DNA of 64,000 nucleotides from the NCBI RefSeq assembly GCF_014641595.1, contig NZ_BMIA01000003.1, forward strand, positions 372,001-436,000. The letters run 5' to 3'. Position 1 is the first letter of the stretch. Every line of letters begins with the position of its first letter. Below the pieces are notes generated by a model. The model was not told the origin of the DNA. It saw nothing but the letters and a program-made list of their open reading frames with translations, and searched no databases. Below are positions 35,472 through 43,877 of the stretch, one piece after another. The DNA comes from Dyadobacter endophyticus. GTDB lineage: Bacteria; Bacteroidota; Bacteroidia; Cytophagales; Spirosomataceae. The position numbers and the translations under genes are program-made.

Positions 35472-36365
35472 ATGGCAAAAAAAGTAAACATTGGTCTGGT
35501 GCAAATGAGCTGCACTTCGGACGTTGATGCTAACTTTCAGAAGGCTACCGAAAAAATCCGCGAGGCTGCGCAAAAGGGCGCAAATATCATCTGTCTGCAA
35601 GAGCTGTTCAAATCGCTCTATTTCTGCGATGTCGAAGACCATGGCAATTTCAGCCTGGCCGAGGCTATTCCGGGTCCTTCTACTGAGTCGCTGGGTGCAT
35701 TGGCGAAAGAGTTAGGCGTGGTGATCATCGCCTCGCTGTTCGAGAAACGGGCGCATGGCTTGTACCACAACACCACCGCCGTACTCGACGCGGACGGCGC
35801 TTACCTGGGCAAATACCGCAAAATGCACATTCCCGACGACCCGGGTTACTATGAAAAATTCTACTTTACCCCCGGCGACGCTCCCGTATCCGAGCAGGAC
35901 ACAGACGGCTACCGGATCTTCAATACCAAATTTGCCAAAATCGGCGTGCTGATCTGCTGGGACCAATGGTACCCTGAAGCGGCCCGCATTACCAGTCTCA
36001 TGGGCGCGGAAATTCTCTTCTATCCTACTGCCATCGGCTGGGATGTGAACGAAACTGATCCCATTATCAATGAAGAGCAATACGGCGCCTGGCAAACCGT
36101 GCAGCGCGGGCATGCCGTCGCAAATGGTGTGTACGTGGTGTCCGTGAACCGCGTCGGCCGCGAAGCCGACCAGCAGTTCTGGGGCGGATCGTTCATCGCT
36201 AACCCGCAGGGAAGGCTGCTTTACCTGGCCCCACACGAAGGCGAAGTGACGCACGTGGAAGAACTGGATCTCGAAAAGCTCGATTTCTACCGCACTACCT
36301 GGCCCTTCCTGCGCGACCGCCGCGTGGATTCCTACCGCCCGATCTTGAAGCGGTTTATAGACTAG
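35472..36365 (+). CDS. aguB: N-carbamoylputrescine amidohydrolase (nitrilase superfamily)
   Basis: This 297-residue cytoplasmic enzyme hydrolyses N-carbamoylputrescine to putrescine, CO2 and ammonia. The nitrilase catalytic triad is visible: Glu in CLQELFKSLYFC, Lys in KYRKMHIPDDP and Cys in VLICWDQWYPEAAR. The close match to plant and bacterial AguB (PGPSTESLGALAKELGVVI, GWDVNETDPIINEEQYGAWQ) supports this substrate over other nitrilases. The agmatine deiminase AguA that makes its substrate is encoded 9 kb away at 45702. A strong terminator follows the stop. Confidence 0.93.
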   Translation: MAKKVNIGLVQMSCTSDVDANFQKATEKIREAAQKGANIICLQELFKSLYFCDVEDHGNFSLAEAIPGPSTESLGALAKELGVVIIASLFEKRAHGLYHNTTAVLDADGAYLGKYRKMHIPDDPGYYEKFYFTPGDAPVSEQDTDGYRIFNTKFAKIGVLICWDQWYPEAARITSLMGAEILFYPTAIGWDVNETDPIINEEQYGAWQTVQRGHAVANGVYVVSVNRVGREADQQFWGGSFIANPQGRLLYLAPHEGEVTHVEELDLEKLDFYRTTWPFLRDRRVDSYRPILKRFID

Positions 36366-36400
36366 TCCTGATGTAGGAATATAACTATTTTAATACTCGC

Positions 36401-36434
36401 AAAAAGAGCGCCCCGGCAACAGGGCGCTCTTTTT
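36401..36434 (+). terminator. Rho-independent terminator of aguB
   Basis: A perfect 13-bp stem, AAAAAGAGCGCCC (36401-36413) and GGGCGCTCTTTTT (36422-36434), with an 8-base loop, lies 35 bases after the aguB stop. Confidence 0.92.
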
Positions 36435-36906
36435 CGTTAATGCACACGTTTGCATACCCCGGTGCACGAATAATGCCCCGGTAACCAGATGTTACAATTT
36501 TATAAGTATCACAATTCGATAAACATCTATATTTAAGACAATTACGAGCAGAAAATTAGGGCATTAATCTATAAAATTAGTAGGAAGGGTTAAAAATCGG
36601 ATTAGTAAAACTATTTATCGAATTATTACAATAATAGTCTGTATTGATTTTAAATCACCAATTTTTATTGCAAAAAACTTCAATTTTTAAATCTAATCTC
36701 TTGCATTATTTGACATTGTCAGTATATTTGAAAAGTCATTAAACGAATGACAGAACTTCTGAACCGATGATATATTCCAGCCGCACATGAATATATCTGA
36801 CCGTGTTGAGAGGGCCTTGCAGAAAACCGGATGAGCCGAAACATGGACGCCGGGCAAGTTACGCTCCAACACAATATAATTTTTTTAATACAGGTTGCTT
36901 AATACC

Positions 36907-36984
36907 GTGGACAAACACCGCTTGTCGACGTCTGGCTTTTTTATGGCCTTGCTGAAACTATTCGAACTGTTTGTCCTCGATTAA
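36907..36984 (+). CDS. Possible leader peptide (13 or 25 residues)
   Basis: ATG 36943 opens a 13-codon frame encoding MALLKLFELFVLD and a TAA stop; an in-frame GTG at 36907 would make it 25 residues. The peptide is hydrophobic and leucine/phenylalanine-rich. It ends 38 bases before the strong compound hairpin that precedes susC, an arrangement like an attenuator. No ribosome-binding site is obvious, so expression is uncertain. Confidence 0.35.
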   Translation: MDKHRLSTSGFFMALLKLFELFVLD

Positions 36985-37021
36985 AGAGGGTATTGCTTTC
37001 CGGAAAAGCAGTGTTGCAAGC

Positions 37022-37099
37022 TTATGGCTGTGTTGTTCTGTCCACGCGAAAGTGTGTGCGGCGCACGGAAGTGTGGACGCCACACAGCCATAACTTTTT
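37022..37099 (+). terminator. Compound hairpin followed by T-run in the susC leader (possible attenuator)
   Basis: The outer stem TTATGGCTGTGT (37022-37033) / ACACAGCCATAA (37082-37093) is perfect. Inside it, GTCCAC/GTGGAC (37040-37045/37073-37078) and GTGC/GCAC (37056-37059/37063-37066) can also pair. Five T's follow at 37095-37099, only 48 bases before the susC ATG, so it could be a regulated terminator or a protective 5' structure. Confidence 0.6.
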
Positions 37100-37146
37100 C
37101 TCCTCCTACTACCACCGAATACCTAACAATTTAACTCTGATTCCCC

Positions 37147-40100
37147 ATGCGTAAAGTTCTACTCTTATTTATATGGGCTTGTCTGTGTTCTCCGGTCGTT
37201 CTCGCACAAGTGCGGCAACTGTCCGGCAAGGTAACGGCAGCCGAAGATGGTCTTGGACTTGCAGGCGCGTCAATCATTTACAAAGGCACCAATGTAGGTA
37301 CAAATGCCGATGCTGACGGTAATTTCAGCTTTTCGGTTCCAGGTGACGGCACGCTCGTCATCTCATATGTAGGTTTCCTGATCAAAGAAATGCCGATCGG
37401 AAACCAATCCAAATTCGACATCAAACTGGACGCCGACACGCGACAGCTTGCCGAGGTGGTCGTAACCGCATTCGGTATCGAGCGCGAGAAAAAGGCGTTG
37501 GGATATACAGTACAGGAAGTGAAAGGAAGCGCATTGACCGAGTCGCGTTCAACGAACGTAGCCAATGCACTTTCGGGTAAAATAGCCGGGGTACGCGTTC
37601 AGTCGAACGGCGGCCCGGGCAGTGGCTCAACCATCCAGATCCGCGGGGCGTCGTCCGTTTCGGGCAATAACCAGCCGCTGATCGTTATCGACGGTGTACC
37701 TATGGAACAGACTGCAAGCAAAACGTGGGGGGGTGGTATTTCGGAGATCAACCCCGACAATATCAAGGAAATGTCCGTTCTCAAAGGGCCAAACGCGGCT
37801 GCATTGTACGGCTCGCGAGCTGCCAACGGCGTTATTTTGATTACTACTAAAAACGGCCAGGGTACGAAAGGACTTGGTGTGGATATCAACTCCAACATCA
37901 CTTTCGAACGTCCGTGGATCAAACCGAACTTTCAGAACACCTATGGTGGGGGTAATGGCTACCGCACCTGGTATACCGACGGATGGAGCGGTAACATCAC
38001 CGATCCGGCAGAAATTGCGCAATACCGCGCCGTTTACGACGCAAGATATCCTCTGGTGGGATCAGAGGGAACCGACGAAAGCTGGGGAGCTCCGATGGAC
38101 GGGCGCCTGGTGAGACAGTGGTGGACGGGTGACGATGTTGCACCACTGACTCCTCAGCCCAACAACTGGGACGAGTACTGGAATACCGGTCGTACTACTA
38201 CGAATAGCATTGCGCTCAATGGTGGTAATGATAAAGGTTACTTTCGCCTCGGCCTGAGCCGCGTGGATCAGACGGGCATTATGTATTACAATGATTTCCA
38301 TCGTAATAATTTCCGCATTAACTCGGGCTACAACCTGACCAAAAACCTGAGCATTACGCTTTCGGGCGAGTATATCAAATCGGGCTCCGACAACAAGAGC
38401 TACGGCAGCGGACAGGAGTTCATCTGGTCGCACCGGCACGTTTCGTGGGCGCAGTTACGCGACTATGAGAGCTATATGGGTGTTCACAACCAGCGCGGCA
38501 ACGACACCGACCCACCTAACTGGCAGCATACTTTCTTTACCAACCCCTATTTCTCGCAAAAGAAATTGCCTCAGAGCAACGAGAAAGACCGCCTGTTGGG
38601 CAACATCGCGTTGAACTACAAAATATTGCCTTCGCTGAGCCTGATGATCCGAAGCGGAACCGATTTCTGGTCGGATACCCGCATTAATGTGTCCAACTTC
38701 CTGCGCGTCCGCAACGGCGTGCGCACACCGGGCCGCTATTCAGAAGAAGTACTCCGCAGCCAGGAAACGAACTCGGATTTCATGTTGACCTACAACAAGA
38801 ATATCTCACCCGATTTTGGATTGAATGTGCAGGTGGGAGGCATTAAAAGGACTAATTATTACAAAAGAAACTATTTCTATGTAGGCGAGCTCGTGGTGGA
38901 TGGCCTCTACAATGCCGGAAACTCGGTTCCAAGCCAGAACACGATCGAATCGGAGATCCGCAAATCGGAAACGCAGAGCTTGTTCGGAACTGCTAACCTG
39001 TCCTGGAAAGACGCATTGTTCCTTGACCTGACCGCCCGCAACGACTGGTCGAGCACGCTGCCTGCCAATGCACGCTCGTACTTCTACCCATCCGCCTCAT
39101 TGAGCGCGGTACTGACAGAGTTGTTCGATGTGAAAAGTAATGTATTCACATTCGGCAAAGTCCGCGCCAGCTATGCTCAGGTAGGTAACGATGCCACGCC
39201 CTACCAGCTCGCACAGACCTACCTCGCCAGCGGTTCATGGAATGGTGCCGTTCCGAAATTCTCTGAAAACATCCAGATCGCCAACAGCGGCCTGAAACCG
39301 GAGATTACAACCGGCCTCGAATTGGGTGCTGACTTGCGCTTTTTGAAAGGCAAAATTGGTTTGGATGTGACTTATTACAGCCAGACTACCAAAGACCAGA
39401 TCCTCGGTGTAGAAATCTCGAAAGCCAGCGGCTACAATACCCGTATCCTGAATGCAGGAAAGATCACCAACAAAGGGGTCGAAATTTCGATCAGCGGAAC
39501 ACCCGTGAAGCTGCCCGGCGGTTTCAGCTGGGATGTGTCGCTCAACTGGGCGCGTAACCGCAACAAAGTGGTTGAACTCGCGGAAGGGCTCACAACCTAC
39601 ACGCTGGCAACACAACGCGGTATGTCGTCGGAGGCACGTGTAGGCCAGCCTTACGGCACATTCTACGGCGTAGGTTTCCAGAAATACAATGGACAAGTGG
39701 TTTACGGCGCAAATGGTTTGCCATTGACAGCCGCAGGACAAAAATTGGGTAACATCCAGCCCGACTGGATCGGCGGTATGCTGAACACACTGAATTACAA
39801 GGGCTGGTCGCTGAGCGCATTGGTGGACGTTCGCATGGGTGGCGACATTTATGACGAAGGCACCGGAACCGCCCGCTGGACAGGCCAGTATGCCGAAACC
39901 GCATTGGGCCGCGAGGAAGGTGTGATCGGTCAGGGAGTACGTGAAGTGACGGCTGCCGATGGATCGAAATCGTACATTCCTAACGACATTATTGTCACTG
40001 CCAATCAGCTTTATGGCTATTCCAACCCCCGTAACTACCACGAGTCGGCGATTTTCGATGCGAGCTATGTGAAACTGCGTGAAGTATCGCTTGGCTACAC

Positions 40101-40302
40101 ATTTGCCCCTTCGCTTTTGAAAAAGGTAAAAATCCAGTCGGCCAAGATATCGCTCGTGGGCCGGAACGTTTGGATGATCTTCAAAAACACCCCGCATATC
40201 GATCCGGAGATCGATGCGAAAGGTGGAAACCAGCAAGGATTCGGTTATGGCGAGCTGCCTAGCTCCCGCAGCATTGGTGCCAACCTGTCGCTGTCGTTCT
40301 GA
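37147..40302 (+). CDS. SusC/RagA-family TonB-linked outer membrane transporter
   Basis: This 1051-residue protein is a complete SusC transporter. Its signal peptide is MRKVLLLFIWACLCSPVVLA; the carboxypeptidase-like domain follows (LSGKVTAAEDGLGLAGASII, residues about 23-100), then the TonB-box region LAEVVVTAFGIEREKKALGY. The plug contains TIQIRGASSVSGNNQPLIVI and MSVLKGPNAAALYGSRAANG. The barrel occupies the rest, with HIDPEIDAKGGNQQGFGYGE near the C-terminus and a final LSLSF. The long structured leader upstream suggests post-transcriptional control. Its partner lipoprotein and an aminotransferase downstream hint at an amino-acid or peptide substrate, which is inference only. Confidence 0.96.
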   Translation: MRKVLLLFIWACLCSPVVLAQVRQLSGKVTAAEDGLGLAGASIIYKGTNVGTNADADGNFSFSVPGDGTLVISYVGFLIKEMPIGNQSKFDIKLDADTRQLAEVVVTAFGIEREKKALGYTVQEVKGSALTESRSTNVANALSGKIAGVRVQSNGGPGSGSTIQIRGASSVSGNNQPLIVIDGVPMEQTASKTWGGGISEINPDNIKEMSVLKGPNAAALYGSRAANGVILITTKNGQGTKGLGVDINSNITFERPWIKPNFQNTYGGGNGYRTWYTDGWSGNITDPAEIAQYRAVYDARYPLVGSEGTDESWGAPMDGRLVRQWWTGDDVAPLTPQPNNWDEYWNTGRTTTNSIALNGGNDKGYFRLGLSRVDQTGIMYYNDFHRNNFRINSGYNLTKNLSITLSGEYIKSGSDNKSYGSGQEFIWSHRHVSWAQLRDYESYMGVHNQRGNDTDPPNWQHTFFTNPYFSQKKLPQSNEKDRLLGNIALNYKILPSLSLMIRSGTDFWSDTRINVSNFLRVRNGVRTPGRYSEEVLRSQETNSDFMLTYNKNISPDFGLNVQVGGIKRTNYYKRNYFYVGELVVDGLYNAGNSVPSQNTIESEIRKSETQSLFGTANLSWKDALFLDLTARNDWSSTLPANARSYFYPSASLSAVLTELFDVKSNVFTFGKVRASYAQVGNDATPYQLAQTYLASGSWNGAVPKFSENIQIANSGLKPEITTGLELGADLRFLKGKIGLDVTYYSQTTKDQILGVEISKASGYNTRILNAGKITNKGVEISISGTPVKLPGGFSWDVSLNWARNRNKVVELAEGLTTYTLATQRGMSSEARVGQPYGTFYGVGFQKYNGQVVYGANGLPLTAAGQKLGNIQPDWIGGMLNTLNYKGWSLSALVDVRMGGDIYDEGTGTARWTGQYAETALGREEGVIGQGVREVTAADGSKSYIPNDIIVTANQLYGYSNPRNYHESAIFDASYVKLREVSLGYTFAPSLLKKVKIQSAKISLVGRNVWMIFKNTPHIDPEIDAKGGNQQGFGYGELPSSRSIGANLSLSF

Positions 40303-40341
40303 TCCTGTCCAAATTATTTGAAGACCTAAAATCACTTCGAG

Positions 40342-41820
40342 ATGAAAAGCATTTTAACCCATAAAAACATCTGGATGACAGCCCTGGCAGGCGCATTGAG
40401 CATCACCAGCTGCACCAAGGATTTCGACAGCATAAACGTGAGCCCGAACAGCCCTACGGCCATCGGCCCGCAGTACCTGCTTCCTACCGGCATCGAAACC
40501 TCCATTGACCGCTACTGGGGCCACCGCGACCGCTTCGAGCGCATCAATATCGATGCAGCCGAACTATACGTGCAGCATCTTACCCGCAACATTTACAGCA
40601 ACGAAGGCGACGACTACACCGTTTCTCCCGCATTGCTGTCCAACAACTGGAAAGGCTTTTTCAACGATGGCCTGCTGAACTTCCAGCGGATTATCAACCA
40701 AACCAATGCGGAATCCGCTTCACCTAACGCTAATTATGAAGGAGTCGCGCTGGTCATGCGTACCTGGGTATTCTCGCTGCTCGTGGACATGTACGGCTCC
40801 ATTCCTTACACCGACGCCATCAAAGGCACGGCGGGGACGCCGGTTTACACACCGAAATACGATTCGATGGAAACCATTTATGCCGGCCTGCTGAATGACC
40901 TGAAAACGGCGAACGAAAAGCTATCGGTTGGCGGTCCGGCTATCGCGGGGGACATTTTGTATTCAGGCGACATTCTCAAATGGAAGAAATTCGCCAACTC
41001 TCTCCGCCTGCGCCTTGCCAACCGCCAGGCTGCCAAGAAACCGGCCGAATCGAAGGCGATCTTCACCGAAATCCTCGGCGACGCAACCAAGTTCCCGATT
41101 TTCAGCAGTAATGCCGATAATGCCTCGCTGAAATGCACGACTGTGCTCCCGAGCAACAACGAATGGAACCAGATCCTGATCCAGGGCGGCCGTACCGACT
41201 GGAACATCAGCAAGACGCTGGCCGACAAAATGAATGCATTGGGCGACACCCGCATTACCGTGTATGCCAACCCTAACAAAGATGGCCTGTATCAGGGCCA
41301 CGCCAACGGTCTGCCCGACGCCATTGCTACCGGCTATCTCGCAACAAGCTCGACCATCGGAAAAGCATTTACCGACGCGGCCGCGCCCGAAGTGATCATG
41401 ACCTACGCCGATCTCAACTTCGTCCTGGCCGAAGCGGTTATCGACGGCGATATTACCGGCGACGCCAAAAAGTATTTCGAAACCGGCATTACCACCTCTT
41501 TCGCACAGTACGGCCTCACGCCGCCTGCCGACTACATGACCAAAGCAGGACCGGTAAGCAAGGAAAAAGTCCTCGAACAAAAATGGATCTCGCTCTTCGG
41601 ACAAGGTGTGGAAGCATGGATCGAATGGCGCAGAACGGGCTTTCCGGTATTCCCCGCACCCGATCCGCGCGCAGTGCTGAACAATGGAGGAACGCTCCCT
41701 ACACGCTTCAACTACCCGGCGTCCGAGTATTCCCTGAATGCTGCCGCAGTAGGCGACGGTGTGAAACTCAACGGCGGTGCCGACGACATGAAAACCAAAC
41801 TGTGGTGGGCTGAGAAATAA
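40342..41820 (+). CDS. SusD-like nutrient-binding outer membrane lipoprotein (SusD_2 type)
   Basis: This 492-residue protein has a lipoprotein signal with Cys in ITSCTKDFDSINVSPNSPTA; such N-terminal DFDSINVSPN sequence is typical of the SusD_2 branch rather than the classical RagB branch. Further family blocks are MRTWVFSLLVDMYGSIPYTD near 150, YDSMETIYAGLLNDL, ILKWKKFANSLRLRLANRQA near 215, and KWISLFGQGVEAWIEWRRTG near 415. It lies 39 bases after susC and is the substrate-capturing partner. A small lipoprotein gene follows 33 bases later. Confidence 0.93.
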   Translation: MKSILTHKNIWMTALAGALSITSCTKDFDSINVSPNSPTAIGPQYLLPTGIETSIDRYWGHRDRFERINIDAAELYVQHLTRNIYSNEGDDYTVSPALLSNNWKGFFNDGLLNFQRIINQTNAESASPNANYEGVALVMRTWVFSLLVDMYGSIPYTDAIKGTAGTPVYTPKYDSMETIYAGLLNDLKTANEKLSVGGPAIAGDILYSGDILKWKKFANSLRLRLANRQAAKKPAESKAIFTEILGDATKFPIFSSNADNASLKCTTVLPSNNEWNQILIQGGRTDWNISKTLADKMNALGDTRITVYANPNKDGLYQGHANGLPDAIATGYLATSSTIGKAFTDAAAPEVIMTYADLNFVLAEAVIDGDITGDAKKYFETGITTSFAQYGLTPPADYMTKAGPVSKEKVLEQKWISLFGQGVEAWIEWRRTGFPVFPAPDPRAVLNNGGTLPTRFNYPASEYSLNAAAVGDGVKLNGGADDMKTKLWWAEK

Positions 41821-41853
41821 CGGTTTATTCCCAATTCCAAGACTTCGAAGATT

Positions 41854-42336
41854 ATGAAAAATATCAAATCGCTTTTCCCTTCTGCTTGTCTGCTACTCGC
41901 ATTGTCGCTCGGGTTTGTGTCCTGCAAAGAAGAAGATCCGTTCCTCGACCGCGATGTGGCTCCGGTGTTGGTGGACATCGTAGGAGCACCTTTCGGGGCT
42001 CCCATTGCCAGCGAACCGACCGTGGCCTATGCCGCCACCGCTGAAAAATTGACACTTTCGGCAAGGTTACTGGAACTCGACAAGACCAATATTCTGGATC
42101 ATACCAAAGGCATCGACTCCATTCCCGTTCCGAATTTGGCCATTAAAATCACCCTGCGCACAGGCGCGGTTCTGGGCGAGGTTAGTTCCGATGCACAGGG
42201 AGTGGTCAAGCTCGACAAAACCTGGGCGGACCTCGGCGTAACCGCACCAAAAGCCGGCAGCATCATCAAAATATCCTGGTCGGGCAGCCACAAGGGAATT
42301 GCATTTACGCGATTCTCGCAAGTACAAGCTAACTAA
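41854..42336 (+). CDS. Small outer-envelope lipoprotein, unknown function
   Basis: This 160-residue protein has a lipoprotein signal peptide ending LGFVSCKEEDPFLDRD (Cys about residue 24). The mature part looks like a small beta-sandwich (LAIKITLRTGAVLGEVSSDA). I do not recognise a named family. Because it sits directly after the SusC/SusD pair, an accessory surface-binding role is plausible. A weak stem (TAGCCA/TGGCTA around 42354-42372) follows, and the aminotransferase gene begins 106 bases later. Confidence 0.8.
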   Translation: MKNIKSLFPSACLLLALSLGFVSCKEEDPFLDRDVAPVLVDIVGAPFGAPIASEPTVAYAATAEKLTLSARLLELDKTNILDHTKGIDSIPVPNLAIKITLRTGAVLGEVSSDAQGVVKLDKTWADLGVTAPKAGSIIKISWSGSHKGIAFTRFSQVQAN

Positions 42337-42442
42337 TTGACAAACAAGTCACATAGCCATTTACATTGGCTACATTATTTGTAAATTGAAATAAGGTTTT
42401 CACTCCTGAATATTAATCGTCACGTACTTAAACACTTGAACA

Positions 42443-43630
42443 ATGAATCAAAAAATTGACCGTCGGAACTTGTTAAAATCCGGTTTAATGGCATTAGGCG
42501 GCATCGCCGTAGCCCCACACCTTACTGCTGGCGCATTCGAAAACACCCCGTTGGCAATGGATCCTGAAAGCCGTATTTACCGCAGCCCAATGGTGAGAGA
42601 GCATTTCTTGCCGGCTGATTTCAAAGCGCCCAAGATCATTGCCAAACTCAGTGCCAATGAAAACCCTTACGGCCCGCCCATGTCGGCCCAGAAGGCAGTA
42701 GCGGAGTCCGTGAAAAACGGTAACCGTTACGCATGGAAAGAAATGTACGACCTCATCGATAAAATCGCCAAGAAAGAAGGCGTTACAGCAGACCACATTA
42801 TGATGGGCCCCGGCTCTTCCGATTTGCTCGAAAAAGTGGCATTGGTAACTTTCATGAAAGGTGGCAATATCGTTTCGGCTGACCCTTGCTATATGTCGCT
42901 CGTGAGCGTGGCGAAATCGGTAGGTGCTACCTGGAAGCCCGTTCCCTGTACGGCAGACTGGTCGCACGACCTGAAAGCGATGGAAGCAGCCATCGATAAG
43001 GATACCAAACTCGTTTATGTTTGTAACCCCAACAACCCGACCGGCGCTATTACCAAAGGCCAGGACCTGCTCGACTTCTGCTCACGCGTTTCCGAAAAAG
43101 TACCGGTATTTGTGGACGAAGCTTACATCGAGCTCGCGGTAGGCGCCGATACGCAAAGCATGGTTTCGCTTCTGGCACAGAAGAAAAACGTGATCATCGC
43201 CCGTACTTTCTCGAAGATCATGGGAATGGCCGGTATCCGCGTAGGTTACATTGCCGCGCAGCCTGAGTTCCTCGAAGGCATCAACAAAATCACCCGCGGT
43301 GGAATGGGTATTTCCTACACGTCGATCTTCGCGGCATCTGCCAGCCTCGACGACAAAGACTTCCAGGGCAACACCCGCAAGCTGAACCACGAGGCAAAAA
43401 CTTACCTCTACGAAAACCTCGACAAGATGGGTTACAAATACATCCCATCATACACCAACTTCGTGCTCTTCCCGATCAGCATTCCGGGCAAGGAACTGCT
43501 CGGTAAAATGACCGCCAAGGGAATCGCCGTACGCTCGTTCGACATCCAGAGCAAACCATGGTGCCGGGTTAGTATCGGTACCATGGACGAGATGAAGGCG
43601 TTTGTGGGCGCATTAAGCGCGCTGAGTTAA
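42443..43630 (+). CDS. Tat-exported PLP-dependent aminotransferase (histidinol-phosphate aminotransferase-like)
   Basis: This 395-residue class I/II aminotransferase has an N-terminal twin-arginine signal (DRRNLLKSGLMALGGIAVAP), predicting export of the folded, cofactor-loaded enzyme. The fold landmarks are AKLSANENPYGPPMSAQKAV, MGPGSSDLLEKVALV, YVCNPNNPTGAI and DEAYIELA. The PLP-binding Lys is in ARTFSKIMGMAGIRVGYIAA, and the substrate Arg region is CRVSIGTMDEM. It is closest in style to HisC-like enzymes, but no his genes are nearby. Together with the SusC/SusD pair and a permease it may process imported amino compounds in the periplasm; the substrate is unknown. Confidence 0.88.
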   Translation: MNQKIDRRNLLKSGLMALGGIAVAPHLTAGAFENTPLAMDPESRIYRSPMVREHFLPADFKAPKIIAKLSANENPYGPPMSAQKAVAESVKNGNRYAWKEMYDLIDKIAKKEGVTADHIMMGPGSSDLLEKVALVTFMKGGNIVSADPCYMSLVSVAKSVGATWKPVPCTADWSHDLKAMEAAIDKDTKLVYVCNPNNPTGAITKGQDLLDFCSRVSEKVPVFVDEAYIELAVGADTQSMVSLLAQKKNVIIARTFSKIMGMAGIRVGYIAAQPEFLEGINKITRGGMGISYTSIFAASASLDDKDFQGNTRKLNHEAKTYLYENLDKMGYKYIPSYTNFVLFPISIPGKELLGKMTAKGIAVRSFDIQSKPWCRVSIGTMDEMKAFVGALSALS

Positions 43631-43652
43631 GCCTTTGAATGCATAACGTTCA

Positions 43653-43762
43653 TGTCATCCTGAACGAAGTCGAAGGATAGTTGCGTCATCGCCTCGTACT
43701 TCGACTTCGCTCAGTGTGACAATGTGATTTTGCTTTTGTCAGTCTGAGCGAAGTCGAAGACA
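43653..43762. repeat. Cluster of three REP-like repeats (GTCATCCTGAAC...GTCGAAG type)
   Basis: TGTCATCCTGAACGAAGTCG starts at 43653, an inverted CTTCGACTTCGCTCAGTGTG at 43699, and a third direct copy GTCAGTCTGAGCGAAGTCG starts at 43738. The second and first can pair as a long hairpin. The same family occurs at 29887-29954. The 247-base gap around them otherwise shows nothing. Confidence 0.88.
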
Positions 43763-43877
43763 GTCCTTACCGCATTTCACTCCTGTTACTACAATACCTC
43801 GTTACAACATCATCGCGAAAGCAACACTCCTCTTTAATCTTCGATACACTCCTATTACTCATTAAATATTCCCAACC

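Larger units (their letters stand above)
36435..37146 (+). promoter_or_regulatory. Long structured leader region upstream of the third susC
   Basis: This gap of about 710 bases between the aguB terminator and susC holds no long gene. A promoter-like CTTG (36700-36703), 19 bases, TATATTTG (36723-36730) would give a leader of about 410 bases. In that leader are hairpins GTCATT/AATGAC (36735-36751), GATATATTC/GAATATATC (36769-36797) and TGCTTT/AAAGCA (36994-37010). There is also a short open frame (36907-36984) and a long compound hairpin at 37022-37093. The part before 36700 is AT-rich with no feature I can name. Confidence 0.6.

Noticed and set aside
36740..36900. Cobalamin or other known riboswitch in the susC leader
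   Set aside because: Hairpins are present but I could not find the conserved core sequence of any riboswitch class I know; left as an unassigned structured leader.
43653..43762. Attachment site or insertion-sequence end
   Set aside because: The repeats belong to a dispersed REP-like family; no transposase, integrase or target duplication is present.
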